Assembly (NCBI RefSeq): GCF_000285555.1
Contig: NZ_HE610996.1
Coordinates: forward strand, 301,052-365,051
Source of the DNA: Kurthia massiliensis
GTDB taxonomy: Bacteria > Bacillota > Bacilli > Bacillales_A > Planococcaceae
Length of the DNA: 64,000 nucleotides
Direction of reading: 5' to 3'
Shown one piece after another: positions 25,859-36,248 of this stretch (position 1 is its first letter; each line of letters begins with the position of its first letter). Made by a program: the position numbers and the translations under genes. The notes under the pieces were generated by a model. The model was given only the letters and a program-made list of their open reading frames with translations, had not been told where the DNA came from and did not search any database.

Positions 25859-26755
25859 TTACGCTCTCGGATGAGTATTCATATAAGTATTTCGAAGATG
25901 CTCTTTCGTCACATGTGTATAAATTTGCGTTGATGACAGCGAGCTATGACCGAGTAGCTCTTGCACCGTTCGTAAATCCGCGCCGTTATTTAACAAATGC
26001 GTCGCAAATGTATGACGTAACATATGCGGATAAATGACGCCGTGCATTTCTGCCTTTTTCAACATCTCATTTAAAATGTAACGAACGCCGCGTGATGTGA
26101 GTTCCCCACCACGCATATTGACGAAAACTTTCGCATGCGGTTGTTTCATCAATGGAGTGCGCGATTTTTCTATGTAACGCACAAGTGCTTCATGAGCATA
26201 ATGTCCGAACGGTACATACCGTTCCTTTCTCCCTTTCCCCATGACACGTACAATATCCAATGATAAATCTACATCTTGCATACTTAGCGATGTAAGTTCG
26301 CTTACGCGGATCCCTGTTGCATATAGCAATTCTAGTATCGCCATATTCCGCAAAGATTTCACATCGTCCCCTTCATTTGCCTCAAACAATTTCGTTAATT
26401 CTTCCTCATAAAAGAAACGTGGTAAGCGACTTTCTTTTTTCGGATGATATAACGCTTGGAATGCGGCATCGTCCAATTCGTATTCTTTATTTAAAAAGCG
26501 GAAAAACGACCGGATCGCAGATATTTTCCGCGATATCGTCGCACGTGCTTTTTGCTCATTATATAGTTGTGTTACGTACAATCGTGCGTGAAGATAATCT
26601 ACATCGTCGAGTGATGCGACACCTTCTTGTTGCAAAAAAGAAAAAAATCCTTCTAAATCTTTTTCGTAGTTCACTACAGTAGAAGGAGCGTAGTTTTTTT
26701 CAAGCTGAATGTATGACATAAATGCCTCAAGCGCTTGAATCTTCTTAATCTTCAT
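25859..26755 (-). CDS. xerC: Tyrosine recombinase XerC (CodV)
   Basis: 298 aa. The N-terminal SAM-like core-binding domain has FMSYIQLEKNYAPSTVVNYE. The catalytic residues R150 (TGIRVSEL), K174 (GKGRKER), H244 and R247 (HMLRHTF), H270 (LGHSS) and Y279 (IYTH) are complete. It resolves chromosome dimers at dif with XerD. It heads the operon with hslV, hslU and codY. This conserved position (codV in B. subtilis) argues against a phage integrase. Confidence 0.97.
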   Translation of the reverse strand: MKIKKIQALEAFMSYIQLEKNYAPSTVVNYEKDLEGFFSFLQQEGVASLDDVDYLHARLYVTQLYNEQKARATISRKISAIRSFFRFLNKEYELDDAAFQALYHPKKESRLPRFFYEEELTKLFEANEGDDVKSLRNMAILELLYATGIRVSELTSLSMQDVDLSLDIVRVMGKGRKERYVPFGHYAHEALVRYIEKSRTPLMKQPHAKVFVNMRGGELTSRGVRYILNEMLKKAEMHGVIYPHMLRHTFATHLLNNGADLRTVQELLGHSSLSSTQIYTHVTKEHLRNTYMNTHPRA

Positions 26756-26832
26756 TCGAACACCTCATTCACTTCAAGCGATCTACCGTTATTGTCTCAC
26801 GCTCCCCTTATTAAATAAAGCGAGAAGCTTGC

Positions 26833-26881
26833 TGACAAAACGTAGATTGTAATTATTTTCTGTCAATTCGTGACAAAACGT
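26833..26881. repeat. Direct repeat upstream of xerC
   Basis: The 11-mer TGACAAAACGT occurs at 26833-26843 and again at 26871-26881, 38 bp apart; a TGTCA in between (26861-26865) extends the pattern in the opposite sense. It lies 80-125 bp upstream of xerC, where the operon promoter is expected. Function unknown. Confidence 0.45.
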
Positions 26882-26925
26882 TGAACAATCGTCATCGTTA
26901 AGTGATGGCTATCCCTTGCAACATT

Positions 26926-26962
26926 AAAAAAAGCCCTTCAAAGTATAACAACTTTAAAGGGC
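26926..26962 (-). terminator. Intrinsic terminator of trmFO
   Basis: The minus strand reads GCCCTTTAAAGT, a short loop, then ACTTTGAAGGGC and TTTTTTT. It lies about 57 bases after the trmFO stop. Confidence 0.9.
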
Positions 26963-27018
26963 CGAATCAAATTTATTTGTAGGACATACAAATGTGTACT
27001 ACAGAAAGACGTGCTTGA

Positions 27019-28329
27019 TTAAAGTACAGTTGATTCTTTAAATTGCTTTAATGCATCAAGCGCACGTGCAGCGTGACGTTCGCCACGTTCTTGTTTTGAT
27101 TTAATACGTTCGCCAAGTTCGGGGAATAAACCGAAGTTAACGTTCATTGGTTGGAAGTGTTTTGCATCCGCTTCTGTAATATAGCGTGCCATACTACCAA
27201 GTGCTGTTTCTTTCGGGAAGATGACAAGCTCTTGTTCTAATGCCATATGTGCAGCGTTAATACCTGCAACAAGACCAGCACCGGCTGATTCAACATAACC
27301 TTCTACACCTGTCATTTGACCAGCGAAGAATACAGTTGGTTGTGCTTTTAATTGATACGTTGGTGCTAATACTTTTGGAGAGTTAATGAACGTATTACGG
27401 TGCATGACACCGTAGCGTACGATTTCAACATTTTCTAAACCTGGGATCATGCTGAATACGCGTTTTTGTTCGCCCCATTTTAAGTGTGTTTGGAAACCAA
27501 CGATGTTGTAAAGTGTACCCGCTGCGTCATCTTGACGTAGTTGGATAACAGCATATGGACGTTTACCTGTTTTCGGATCTTCAAGACCAACTGGCTTCAT
27601 CGGACCGAATAACATCGTTTTTTCGCCACGTTCTGCCATGACTTCGATTGGCATACAACCTTCGAAATATTTTTCTTTCTCGAATTCCTTTAGTGGTGCT
27701 TTTTCAGCATTTACTAATGCTTCGCGGAAAGCGTAAAATTCTTCTTTGCTCATTGGGCAGTTTAAGTAAGCTGCTTCGCCTTTATCGTAGCGAGATTTTA
27801 AATATACTTTATCCATATCGATTGAATCTTTTTCAATGATTGGTGCTGCTGCATCGTAGAAGTATAAGTAATCTTGACCTGTGATTTCACGAATTTTTTC
27901 CGCTAAATCTGGAGAAGTTAATGGACCTGTCGCAATAACAGTAATCCCTTCTGGAATATCTGTTACTTCTTCGTTGATGACTTCAACGTTCGGGTGATTT
28001 TTCACTTTTTCAGTAATGTAGCCAGAAAATTCGTGACGGTCTACTGCAAGTGCACCACCTGCTGGAACTGAGCAGTTATCTGCGGCATCAATAATAACTG
28101 AATCTAATTGACGCATTTCTTCTTTAATAACGCCTACTGCATTTGTTAAAGAGTTTGCACGTAATGAGTTTGAACATACTAACTCTGCAAATTTATCTGT
28201 ATGGTGCGCTGGTGTTTGTTTTACTGGGCGCATTTCATAAAGGCGTACTTTTACGCCGCGTTTCGCGATTTGCCATGCTGCTTCACTACCTGCAAGACCC
28301 GCGCCAATTACGTTTACGATTGGTGTCAT
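27019..28329 (-). CDS. trmFO: tRNA (m5U54) methyltransferase TrmFO, folate/FAD-dependent
   Basis: 436 aa. The FAD-binding Rossmann motif [10 protein letters not shown] is at 9-18. The conserved segments [20 protein letters not shown] (with a conserved Cys) and [12 protein letters not shown] follow, and the C-terminal [19 protein letters not shown] is the second FAD contact. It makes ribothymidine at position 54 of tRNA using methylene-tetrahydrofolate. It lies between topA and xerC as in Bacillus and has its own terminator. The name gid is an old synonym; it is distinct from MnmG. Confidence 0.98.
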   Translation of the reverse strand: MTPIVNVIGAGLAGSEAAWQIAKRGVKVRLYEMRPVKQTPAHHTDKFAELVCSNSLRANSLTNAVGVIKEEMRQLDSVIIDAADNCSVPAGGALAVDRHEFSGYITEKVKNHPNVEVINEEVTDIPEGITVIATGPLTSPDLAEKIREITGQDYLYFYDAAAPIIEKDSIDMDKVYLKSRYDKGEAAYLNCPMSKEEFYAFREALVNAEKAPLKEFEKEKYFEGCMPIEVMAERGEKTMLFGPMKPVGLEDPKTGKRPYAVIQLRQDDAAGTLYNIVGFQTHLKWGEQKRVFSMIPGLENVEIVRYGVMHRNTFINSPKVLAPTYQLKAQPTVFFAGQMTGVEGYVESAGAGLVAGINAAHMALEQELVIFPKETALGSMARYITEADAKHFQPMNVNFGLFPELGERIKSKQERGERHAARALDALKQFKESTVL

Positions 28330-28435
28330 GATACATACCTACCTTTTTTCTTTTGCGTTTTTTTGCAATCTAAATTTCATTTTAACAGTACACTCGCCAA
28401 AACGCTACTATGTTATTTCAGTCCGTCTTTTACGA

Positions 28436-28469
28436 CAAAAAAAGAGGTTCGCATTTGGCGAACCTCTTT
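28436..28469 (-). terminator. Intrinsic terminator of topA
   Basis: The minus strand reads AAAGAGGTTCGC, loop, GCGAACCTCTTT followed by a U-run, starting four bases past the topA stop. Confidence 0.93.
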
Positions 28470-28473
28470 CCAT

Positions 28474-30561
28474 TTATTTTTCGACAACTTCTTCTTTGTA
28501 GTCGCATTCGACACATTGAATTTGCGTCCCTTTTTTCACTTTTTTCTCGACTAATAAATGCTCGCATTTCGGACATTTACGTGCAATCGGTTTATCCCAT
28601 GATACGAAATCACAGTCTGGATAACGATTACAGCCGTAGAACACGCGCTTCGTTTTACTTTTACGTTCAACGATTTCGCCTTCATGACAAGTTGGACATT
28701 TCACGCCAATTTCTTTGACGATTGCTTTCGTGTTACGACATTCTGGGAAATTGCTACATGCCATAAACTTGCCGTAACGACCTAGTTTATAAACCATCGG
28801 ATGACCGCATAGTTCACAATCTTCGCCCGCTGGTTCATCTTTAATTTCTACTTTTTCCATCGCAACTTCTGCGTGTCTTAAACTTTTCTCAAAGTCTTTG
28901 TAGAAATCATCGATAATTTTCACCCATTCGACTTGTCCTTCTTCGACGCTATCTAAATCTTTTTCCATTTTTGCTGTGAATTCGATGTTGATAATTTCTG
29001 GGAAGAACTCGTTCACTAATGAATGTACAATCTCACCAAGTTCTGTCGGTACGAAACGTTTCGTTTCAAGCACGACGTAGCCACGTTTTTGAATCGTATC
29101 TAAAGTTGGCGCATACGTAGATGGACGCCCGATACCTAACTCTTCTAACGTTTTTACGAGACGTGCTTCTGAGAAACGTGGTGGTGGTTGTGTAAAGTGT
29201 TGTTTCGGTGCAATTTCAAGGCTTTTGACGATATCGCCTTCTTGCATCGGTGGTAACAATTTATCTTTTGATTTATCTTCTTTAGAATCGTCATTACCTT
29301 CAATATAAACTTTCATGAAGCCTGGGAATTTCACGTGTGACCCTGTTGCACGGAACATGATGTCACCGTTTACAAGATCTGCCGTCACTGTATCTAACAC
29401 AGCTGCTGACATTTGACTTGCGATAAAACGTTCCCAAATTAAACGATATAAACGTAATTGGTCGCGTGATAATACCGCTTTTAATTGATCAGGATGACGC
29501 AACGTAGATGTCGGACGAATCGCTTCGTGGGCATCTTGTGCTTTTTCTGATTTTTTCGCTTGTTGTGTCAGCGGTGTCGTATAATCCGTCCCATAATTTT
29601 CTTCAATATAGCTAAATGCTTCTTTTTTCGCTGTTTCTGAAATACGTGTTGAATCGGTACGCATATAAGTGATTAAGCCTGTAATGCCTTCTTTTTTACC
29701 AAGGTCAATCCCCTCATATAACTGTTGCGCCAACATCATCGTTTTCTTCGCGCGGAAATTTAATTTACGTGCCGCTTCTTGTTGAAGCGAAGACGTTGTA
29801 AATGCAGCCGCAGCGTTACGCTTACGTTCACGTTTTACAATTTTTGCAACTTCGAAATCTTCACCGTCTATTTGTTTTAAGATTGCCTTTACTTCTTCTT
29901 CGTTTGTAAGTTTTACTTTATCTTTTCCTACACCATAAAATAATGCGTCAAATTGCTTTTTCTCTTTCTCAAATTGCGCATCAATTGTCCAATACTCTTC
30001 TGGTTGGAAGTTTTTAATTTCGTTTTCACGATCAATAATAAGACGTAGCGCGATCGATTGTACACGACCTGCTGACAGACCCTTTTTGACTTTCTTCCAT
30101 AGTAATGGACTAATGTTGTAGCCGACAAGACGATCTAAAATACGACGCGCTTGTTGCGCATCAACTAAATCCATATCGATTGGGCGTGGATGCTTAAATG
30201 ATTCTTTAATCGCATCTTTCGTAATTTCATTAAATACAACGCGGCAATCTGAATCTTTATCAATGTTTAACGCTGTCGCTAAGTGCCATGCAATAGCTTC
30301 CCCTTCACGATCGGGATCGGCTGCGAGAAAAATTTTCTTCGCTTTTTTTGCTGCATTTTTTAAATCTTGCAACACAGGACCTTTACCACGAATCGTAATA
30401 TATTTCGGTTCGTAATTGTTCTCGGTATCGATACCTGTTTGACTTTTCGGAAGATCACGTACGTGACCAATAGAGGCCTTTACTTTATATTTCTTCCCTA
30501 AATATCGCTCGATCGTTTTCGCTTTCGCGGGCGATTCTACAATAACTAAATAATCTGACAT
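28474..30561 (-). CDS. topA: DNA topoisomerase I
   Basis: 695 aa type IA topoisomerase. The TOPRIM domain begins [19 protein letters not shown] with the DPDREGEA acidic triad. The active-site Tyr lies in [11 protein letters not shown]. The C-terminal end has three four-Cys zinc ribbons (CELCGHP...C..C; CPTCHEG...C...C; CPKCEH...C..C). It relaxes negative supercoils. Shine-Dalgarno is GGGGGAA. The upstream gap to dprA holds a 9-bp inverted repeat. Confidence 0.98.
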   Translation of the reverse strand: MSDYLVIVESPAKAKTIERYLGKKYKVKASIGHVRDLPKSQTGIDTENNYEPKYITIRGKGPVLQDLKNAAKKAKKIFLAADPDREGEAIAWHLATALNIDKDSDCRVVFNEITKDAIKESFKHPRPIDMDLVDAQQARRILDRLVGYNISPLLWKKVKKGLSAGRVQSIALRLIIDRENEIKNFQPEEYWTIDAQFEKEKKQFDALFYGVGKDKVKLTNEEEVKAILKQIDGEDFEVAKIVKRERKRNAAAAFTTSSLQQEAARKLNFRAKKTMMLAQQLYEGIDLGKKEGITGLITYMRTDSTRISETAKKEAFSYIEENYGTDYTTPLTQQAKKSEKAQDAHEAIRPTSTLRHPDQLKAVLSRDQLRLYRLIWERFIASQMSAAVLDTVTADLVNGDIMFRATGSHVKFPGFMKVYIEGNDDSKEDKSKDKLLPPMQEGDIVKSLEIAPKQHFTQPPPRFSEARLVKTLEELGIGRPSTYAPTLDTIQKRGYVVLETKRFVPTELGEIVHSLVNEFFPEIINIEFTAKMEKDLDSVEEGQVEWVKIIDDFYKDFEKSLRHAEVAMEKVEIKDEPAGEDCELCGHPMVYKLGRYGKFMACSNFPECRNTKAIVKEIGVKCPTCHEGEIVERKSKTKRVFYGCNRYPDCDFVSWDKPIARKCPKCEHLLVEKKVKKGTQIQCVECDYKEEVVEK

Positions 30562-30611
30562 GTGAGTTCCCCCTTATGAGAGGTGAAGTTTCTGATTGAA
30601 AACAAATACCT

Positions 30612-30648
30612 GTTGCAAAATGTATAACAGAAATTCAAGTTTTGCAAC
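30612..30648. repeat. Perfect 9-bp inverted repeat between dprA and topA
   Basis: GTTGCAAAA (30612-30620) and TTTTGCAAC (30640-30648) flank 19 bases. On the minus strand a possible promoter TTGCAA-15-TATACA for topA lies within it. No U-run follows on the minus strand, so a dprA terminator is unlikely. Could be an operator; unproven. Confidence 0.5.
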
Positions 30649-30654
30649 CATTTT

Positions 30655-31536
30655 TCATTTCAAAAACGAAAAATGCCTGATTTCATCAAGGATTTGAGTG
30701 CCGTTCCAGACGATTTTAGCGCCATCTGACGCCAGTTCATGTGGCAATTCAGAAAAAGGTGATGAAATATCGCCTGGCACGACAAAAATCTCTCTTCCAT
30801 GATTTAATCCGTACTCCACTGTAGACAGTGTACCACTCTTTTTCATTGCTTCTGTAATAATAATGCCACAACTTAAACCACTAATGAGCCGATTGCGCAT
30901 CGGAAATTGCCATTTTCTCGGACCCATGTACGGCGGATATTCAGTGACTAACAAGTGATTTGTCGCCATTTCCTCATACAAATATTGATGTTCCCGCGGA
31001 TACATATAATCAAAACCATGCCCTAAAACCGCTATTGTAGCGCCTCCTAGCGTGATTGTCAGTTCGTGTGCCATTTTATCCGCCCCGCGCGCCAAACCGC
31101 TTACAATGGCAATTTCATCGTTTATAAGTGGTGGTAATAGTTGTTCTAATGCCTTTTTGGAATAATGTGTCGCTTTTCTCGTGCCGACGACCGCTATTTT
31201 TTTTGGCATCGCTAATAGTGACGGCTGTCCTTTTACATAAATGACAGCTGGTGGGTCATATATTTCTTTTAACAACGCAGGATATCGTGGATCAAAAAAA
31301 TGTATCGGTGTAATGTGTCGCTCCGCATAATATGATAAAAATGATACGTGCCGGTATGCTTGTAATTTTTCATAGATGTATTGTGCTTTTTTCAATGAGA
31401 CATTTAATTGTTGCTTCAATTGTTGTGGTGTCCAGTCAAAAAGATGTGTCAGTGTTTGAGGTGTTTGCAGTAACTTGTATAGTTGAGTGATTGGTTTTGG
31501 CCATACATAATGTAGCGCCAATAATGTATTGTCCAT
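30655..31536 (-). CDS. dprA: DNA processing protein DprA/Smf
   Basis: 293 aa from the ATG at 31534-31536 (AAAAGGAG upstream). The Rossmann core motifs are VVGTRKATHYSKKA, IVSGLARGADKMAHE, AVLGHGFDYMYPREH and GTLSTVEYGLNHGREIFVVPGD. DprA loads RecA on incoming single-stranded DNA during transformation. The N-terminal region is a SAM-like domain. It sits between sucD and topA as in Bacillus. An in-frame start 12 codons upstream lies in the sucD terminator region and is unlikely. Confidence 0.96.
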   Translation of the reverse strand: MDNTLLALHYVWPKPITQLYKLLQTPQTLTHLFDWTPQQLKQQLNVSLKKAQYIYEKLQAYRHVSFLSYYAERHITPIHFFDPRYPALLKEIYDPPAVIYVKGQPSLLAMPKKIAVVGTRKATHYSKKALEQLLPPLINDEIAIVSGLARGADKMAHELTITLGGATIAVLGHGFDYMYPREHQYLYEEMATNHLLVTEYPPYMGPRKWQFPMRNRLISGLSCGIIITEAMKKSGTLSTVEYGLNHGREIFVVPGDISSPFSELPHELASDGAKIVWNGTQILDEIRHFSFLK

Positions 31537-31555
31537 ACTTTCACTCCTTTTACGC

Positions 31556-31590
31556 AAAAAAAGATGTAACACAAATATGTGCTACATCTT
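31556..31590 (-). terminator. Intrinsic terminator of sucCD
   Basis: The minus strand reads AAGATGTAGCACA, loop TATT, TGTGTTACATCTT and a U-run. It lies 34 bases after the sucD stop. Confidence 0.93.
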
Positions 31591-31623
31591 ATGATATCTC
31601 AAAAAAGGTAATTTTTTCTAGAA

Positions 31624-32544
31624 TTAAACGTGTTGTTTTTCAGCGTGTGTTTTTACTTGATCGTAAAGACCGCGCTCTTTCACAACTTTAATGAACGTAT
31701 CACCGATTGTTGATGGTGTTGGCGCTACTTCGATACCTGCTGCATTTAATGCTGCAATTTTATCAGCTGCTGTACCTTTACCACCTGAGATGATTGCACC
31801 AGCGTGACCCATACGTTTACCTGGAGGCGCTGTTTGACCTGCGATAAATGCCACAACTGGTTTTGTCATATGATTTTTCACGAATTCTGCCGCTTCTTCT
31901 TCTGCAGTACCACCGATTTCACCGATCATGACAACACCTAGTGTTTCTGGGTCTGCTTCAAATTCTTTTAAAACGTCGATGAAGTTTGTACCATTTACAG
32001 GGTCGCCACCGATGCCTACTGCTGTCGTTTGACCGATACCTGCTGTAGATAATTGGTGCACCGCTTCATACGTTAACGTACCAGAACGTGATACGACACC
32101 TACGTGACCTTTTTTGTGAATGTAGCCTGGCATAATACCAATTTTACATTCGTCTGCTGTAATCACACCTGGGCAGTTCGGGCCGATTAAGCGCGTTTTC
32201 TTGCCTTCCATGTAACGTTTTACACGTACCATGTCTAATACTGGAATATGCTCTGTAATACAAATAACCATATCTAATTCTGCTTCTACTGCTTCTAAAA
32301 TAGAATCAGCTGCAAATTTAGCTGGTACGTATACGACTGATACTGTACAGCCTGTCGCTTCTACAGCGTCTTTTACTGTATTGAATACCGGTACGCCTTC
32401 TACGCTTGTGCCACCTTTACCTGGTGTCACACCTGCGACGATTTTTGTACCATATTCAAGCATTTGTTTTGTATGGAAAAGTGCAGTTGAACCTGTAATC
32501 CCTTGAACTAACACTTTTGTATCTTTATTGATGAAAATACTCAT
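31624..32544 (-). CDS. sucD: Succinyl-CoA synthetase alpha subunit
   Basis: 306 aa. The CoA-binding Rossmann motif [20 protein letters not shown] opens the protein. The phospho-histidine lies in [15 protein letters not shown]. With SucC it converts succinyl-CoA to succinate, making ATP or GTP, in the TCA cycle. It follows sucC after 16 nt in a two-gene operon with its own promoter and terminator. The C-terminus is slightly extended ([12 protein letters not shown]) relative to the 300-aa B. subtilis form. Confidence 0.98.
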   Translation of the reverse strand: MSIFINKDTKVLVQGITGSTALFHTKQMLEYGTKIVAGVTPGKGGTSVEGVPVFNTVKDAVEATGCTVSVVYVPAKFAADSILEAVEAELDMVICITEHIPVLDMVRVKRYMEGKKTRLIGPNCPGVITADECKIGIMPGYIHKKGHVGVVSRSGTLTYEAVHQLSTAGIGQTTAVGIGGDPVNGTNFIDVLKEFEADPETLGVVMIGEIGGTAEEEAAEFVKNHMTKPVVAFIAGQTAPPGKRMGHAGAIISGGKGTAADKIAALNAAGIEVAPTPSTIGDTFIKVVKERGLYDQVKTHAEKQHV

Positions 32545-32560
32545 GATTATTCCACCTTTC

Positions 32561-33721
32561 TTAGCCTACTAGTTCTACGATTTTTTGAGCGCCATCTGCA
32601 AGTGATGATGCAGCGATAATGTTTAACGTTGATTTGCTTAAAATTTCTTTACCTAAATCAACATTTGTACCTTCTAAACGAACGACAAGTGGTACTTCTA
32701 AACCTAATTCTGATGCTGCTGCAACAACACCTTCAGCAATAATGTCACACTTCATAATACCGCCGAAAATGTTAACGAAAATACCTTTTACATTGGCATC
32801 TGAAAGGATGATTTTAAATGCTTCTTTTACTTTCTCAGCTGTTGCGCTACCGCCAACGTCTAAGAAGTTTGCAGGGCTACCACCGTAGTAACCGATCGTA
32901 TCCATCGTTGCCATTGCAAGGCCTGCGCCGTTCACTAAGCAACCGATAGAACCTTCTAGTGGAATGTAGCTTAAATCATGTTTTGAAGCTTCGATTTCTT
33001 TTGGATCTTCTTCATCGTAATCGCGTAATTCTACAACGTCTGGATGACGATATAAGCTATTGCCATCGAAGTTGAATTTCGCATCTAATGCAACGACCTC
33101 ATCATTACCTGTTACGACAAGTGGATTGATTTCGACGATTGAAGCATCTTTTTCGATGAATGTTTTATATAAGCCTAAGAATAAATCTGCAGCTTTATTT
33201 ATCAAATTATTCGGAATATTAATGTTGAAAGCTAAGCGTCGCGCTTGGAAAGCAGTTAAACCGATAACCGGATCAACGACTTCTGTGAAGATTTTTTCTG
33301 GCGTCTCTTCTGCGACTTCCTCGATGTTCATACCGCCTTCTTCAGACCCCATTAATGTAACGCGTGAAGTAGCACGGTCTACGAGTAAGCTCACATAATA
33401 TTCTTTTTTAATGTCTGAGCCTTCCTCTATGTAAAGACGTTTAACTTCTTTACCTTCTGGACCTGTTTGGTGTGTGACAAGCACTTTACCAATTAATTCT
33501 TTTGCGTATTGCTCAACTTCGTCTAATGACTTAGCGATTTTAACACCGCCCGCTTTACCACGCCCCCCTGCATGGATTTGCGCTTTTACGACTACAACGT
33601 CAGTGCCTAATTCTTTTGCTGCTTTTACGGCCTCTTTCGGCGAAAATGCAACGATACCTTTTGGCACCTTTACCCCATTTTGACGAAGAATCTCTTTCCC
33701 TTGATACTCATGGATATTCAT
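32561..33721 (-). CDS. sucC: Succinyl-CoA synthetase beta subunit
   Basis: 386 aa from the ATG at 33719-33721 ([20 protein letters not shown]) with GGGAGGAA eight bases upstream. The ATP-grasp domain has [16 protein letters not shown], and the nucleotide/Mg region VEINPLVVT. The C-terminal half binds the phospho-His site and contains [15 protein letters not shown]. Promoter TAGACA-17-TACAAT lies upstream. An ATG five codons earlier overlaps the Shine-Dalgarno. Confidence 0.98.
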   Translation of the reverse strand: MNIHEYQGKEILRQNGVKVPKGIVAFSPKEAVKAAKELGTDVVVVKAQIHAGGRGKAGGVKIAKSLDEVEQYAKELIGKVLVTHQTGPEGKEVKRLYIEEGSDIKKEYYVSLLVDRATSRVTLMGSEEGGMNIEEVAEETPEKIFTEVVDPVIGLTAFQARRLAFNINIPNNLINKAADLFLGLYKTFIEKDASIVEINPLVVTGNDEVVALDAKFNFDGNSLYRHPDVVELRDYDEEDPKEIEASKHDLSYIPLEGSIGCLVNGAGLAMATMDTIGYYGGSPANFLDVGGSATAEKVKEAFKIILSDANVKGIFVNIFGGIMKCDIIAEGVVAAASELGLEVPLVVRLEGTNVDLGKEILSKSTLNIIAASSLADGAQKIVELVG

Positions 33722-33767
33722 GAAACTTCCTCCCATCTCTTTGTGAAACTATTAAGTTACATTATTC

Positions 33768-33796
33768 ATTGTATATAAAATATTCTGACATGTCTA
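33768..33796 (-). promoter_or_regulatory. Sigma-A-type promoter of sucCD
   Basis: -35 TAGACA (33791-33796), 17-base spacer, -10 TACAAT (33768-33773), each 5/6 to consensus. Start of RNA is expected near 33761, a 40-base leader. Confidence 0.7.
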
Positions 33797-33849
33797 TGCT
33801 TTATACTACAATATCTTTTATATTTTCTATAAAATTCTTCTTTAGGCAC

Positions 33850-33890
33850 AAAATCCGCTAGAATTCGTAGCACGAATTTTAGCGGATTTT
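33850..33890 (-). terminator. Long hairpin terminator at the end of ylqH
   Basis: A 19-bp stem (one G-U pair) with a three-base loop spans 33850-33890. The ylqH stop codon (33879-33881) lies inside it. On the minus strand four U follow; on the plus strand seven U follow, so it can act in both directions. Confidence 0.85.
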
Positions 33891-34175
33891 TTTATTGAGG
33901 CCCTCATATGTTTGATCTAAGCGATAAATAAAGGCAAAAACTTCTGCCACCGCTTGATAAAGTTCTTCTGGAATAGATTCATTTAAATCTAATTGTCCGA
34001 GTAATTGAACCAATGACGGGTCTTCTTGAATCGGAATATCGTGTTGTTTTGCTTGCGCTAAAATATTGTCCGCAATTTTACCTTTCCCTTTTGCGAGCAC
34101 TTTTGGCGCGCCGCCTGTCATCGGATCAAATCCTAACGCAACAGCTTCTTGTCTTTTTTCGTGTTGTTCCGTCAT
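33879..34175 (-). CDS. ylqH: Free-standing FlhB C-terminal-domain-like protein YlqH
   Basis: 98 aa. It aligns with the cytoplasmic FlhB part after the NPTH cleavage site: EAVALGFDPMTGGAPKVLAKG corresponds to YAIALKYDEDAMDAPKVVAKG of FlhB in this window, and SIPEELYQAVAEVFAFIYRL to RIPEQFFKAVAEVLAYVYRI. The membrane part and the NPTH motif are missing, so it mimics cleaved FlhB-CC. It overlaps ylqG by four bases (ATGA), implying coupled expression. Function is not established; interaction with a FliK-like partner is inferred. Confidence 0.9.
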   Translation of the reverse strand: MTEQHEKRQEAVALGFDPMTGGAPKVLAKGKGKIADNILAQAKQHDIPIQEDPSLVQLLGQLDLNESIPEELYQAVAEVFAFIYRLDQTYEGLNKKIR

Positions 34176-36244
34176 ACGCGCAAATCAACGCCTCCCTCAC
34201 CATTGCTCGTTGTCGCATGCAACGTTGGCTGTACTTCTGTTTTAGCACGTTCAAATTGCTTTATCAAGACACCGGATAAACGGTAGTCATGGCTAAGTAA
34301 ACCTTTTTCTAGCGATGCACGAAGCGGTTCAGCGAGCATATCTAAGTTGTGATGTTCGTTATAAACGGTCACCGTCACAACGCGACTTTGCACTTGCATG
34401 TCGATAATCGTTTCGTCTAACGCTGCTAAATCTAAATAAAACATAACGCGTGCATAGTCCGCATCGATTTTACCGTTCTTTTTCATACGACCGTTCCATT
34501 GCAACGTCGCTTCTGTTTGTTTGCCGAAAAAAGATAACGGCACTTGCATAATGAGTTGATGTTGCGGACCATTTTCACCTGATAAATAGTGCATCCCATT
34601 CATACGTGCAACGAGTTGTTCTGCTGCTTGTTTCGTCGCAGGGCTTGCTTGATCGTCTTGCAAAAGCGCCATTAATTGTGGCTTTAACTGCTGCTGTAAT
34701 TGTTCCACGTTCGAATCTTTTTGTGCTAAATTCGCTTCGTAATTTAAACCGAGCTGTTGCATCGTATGGCGTATTACTTGTTCAAATGCTTTCCCATTCA
34801 TTTGTTGATGCAATTGTGATTCTGTTTGTTGTAGTAGCTGTTGTGCAGTCACATTGTCGGACTTCATCACTTGCGTCGCTAATGTTGCTAACGTTTGATT
34901 GACTTGTTGCGTCGGCATACCGAGTAATTGTGTCAGTTGCGTTTTGGCAGCATCCGTCGCCTGAAATGGTTGTTGCATATTGGCACTGTACCCTTGCATT
35001 AATTGCTGTTGCACAGCTTTTGCTAACTGCTGAATCGCTGATTGATCTGCTTTTGCCCCATTAAATTGTTGCAGTTGCGTTAAAATCGCCTCTTTTTGCG
35101 CCATTGGCAGTTGCGTATCTTGTTGTACAGCTTGCGTTAATTGTTGCACGACTTGTTGCACATTTGATGGCTTCGCTTGTACGAGCGCGCTTAACAATTG
35201 CACAGGTGTTTGTTGCACTTGTGCGGTTTCTTTTGTTACCGCATTTACGAGTTGAGACGTATACGTAGCTGTCGGTGCAATATTGACGCGTTGCAATGCT
35301 GTTGCAATCGTTTCTTTCGCAGTAGCAGATAAATTAGGATGTTGTTGCAATGCTTGTTGCAGCGCCTGTTTTGCCGCTGAGTCTTGCGGTTGCTGTTGCA
35401 CAGCTTTTGCTGCTTGCTGCAACGTCGCATTCGGGTCAGCATCTGCTTTTCCAAGCATATTCGATAAAACATTCATCATGTTCGCCTGCTTCGGCAAGAC
35501 GTTGGCCTCTTTTAAAAGGTTAATCATTTGTTGCTTCGCCGTCGCACTTGCATCTTGTCCTGTTAAACTTTGCATCATCTTCCCAAGCATCGCGCTTCCC
35601 GTTTCTGTTGCAAGTGGTTGATTGATGCGCTGAAGGCTATCTAGAAGCTGCGTTTTCAACGTCGGGTTGATTGATGCATCTCGTTGAATCGATTGTTGGA
35701 GCTGCTGTAACGACGATTGAATACCCGTTTTCGCATTACCTTGCACGACAGCTTGTAATGAGGCTTCTGTCATCGGTAGTTTTAACTCAACGATTTTAGA
35801 CAGCGCTGCGAGTGCATCTGCTTTCGGTACATTTGTCGATTTAAGCAGTTGTTCTGCTTGGACTAATTGCTCGCGCGACATCGGTGTATCATTTTTTAAA
35901 AACTGCGTCACAATTTGTTGCATCTCTTTTGAATCTGGCAATTTCATACTATCCATGAGTTGCAACGCTTGCTGAGACGTCGTTTGACTCGTTAAAGGCC
36001 CTGAGACGACTTTTAATGACAATTCTGGCGAAGTACTCGTCACTTGGAAGAAATGCGCGTCACCTGCTTTTAATGGTGTTTCAAGCTTCGCCATCATTTT
36101 TTGATCGCCTACACGAATTTCTGCTTGTTGATCTGGAAAAAGCTTTTGAATCGTGCCATGTAATACTTGACCTTCTTTCACGACAGCTGTTTGTGACGTT
36201 GGCTGCATTTGCGTCTGTTGTAAATTGACGCCTGATAAATTCAT
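34172..36244 (-). CDS. ylqG: Gln-rich FliK-like protein YlqG
   Basis: 690 aa. Very rich in Gln (QQ and QLQQ runs) and helix-prone over residues 1-540, with no membrane segment or signal. The C-terminal 150 aa (from HQLIMQVPLSFFGKQTEATLQW through VTVTVYNEHHNLDMLAEPLR) resemble the folded C-terminal domain of hook-length proteins. Position between rnhB and ylqH matches B. subtilis ylqG. Longer than the B. subtilis protein as I recall it. It starts at ATG with GAAAGGATG upstream, 4 nt after rnhB. Role unknown. Confidence 0.8.
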   Translation of the reverse strand: MNLSGVNLQQTQMQPTSQTAVVKEGQVLHGTIQKLFPDQQAEIRVGDQKMMAKLETPLKAGDAHFFQVTSTSPELSLKVVSGPLTSQTTSQQALQLMDSMKLPDSKEMQQIVTQFLKNDTPMSREQLVQAEQLLKSTNVPKADALAALSKIVELKLPMTEASLQAVVQGNAKTGIQSSLQQLQQSIQRDASINPTLKTQLLDSLQRINQPLATETGSAMLGKMMQSLTGQDASATAKQQMINLLKEANVLPKQANMMNVLSNMLGKADADPNATLQQAAKAVQQQPQDSAAKQALQQALQQHPNLSATAKETIATALQRVNIAPTATYTSQLVNAVTKETAQVQQTPVQLLSALVQAKPSNVQQVVQQLTQAVQQDTQLPMAQKEAILTQLQQFNGAKADQSAIQQLAKAVQQQLMQGYSANMQQPFQATDAAKTQLTQLLGMPTQQVNQTLATLATQVMKSDNVTAQQLLQQTESQLHQQMNGKAFEQVIRHTMQQLGLNYEANLAQKDSNVEQLQQQLKPQLMALLQDDQASPATKQAAEQLVARMNGMHYLSGENGPQHQLIMQVPLSFFGKQTEATLQWNGRMKKNGKIDADYARVMFYLDLAALDETIIDMQVQSRVVTVTVYNEHHNLDMLAEPLRASLEKGLLSHDYRLSGVLIKQFERAKTEVQPTLHATTSNGEGGVDLRV

Positions 36245-36248
36245 CTAA

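Noticed and set aside
33722-33849. Small RNA or peptide between ylqH and sucC
   Set aside because: The region is explained by the ylqH hairpin and the sucC promoter; no open frame with a ribosome site.
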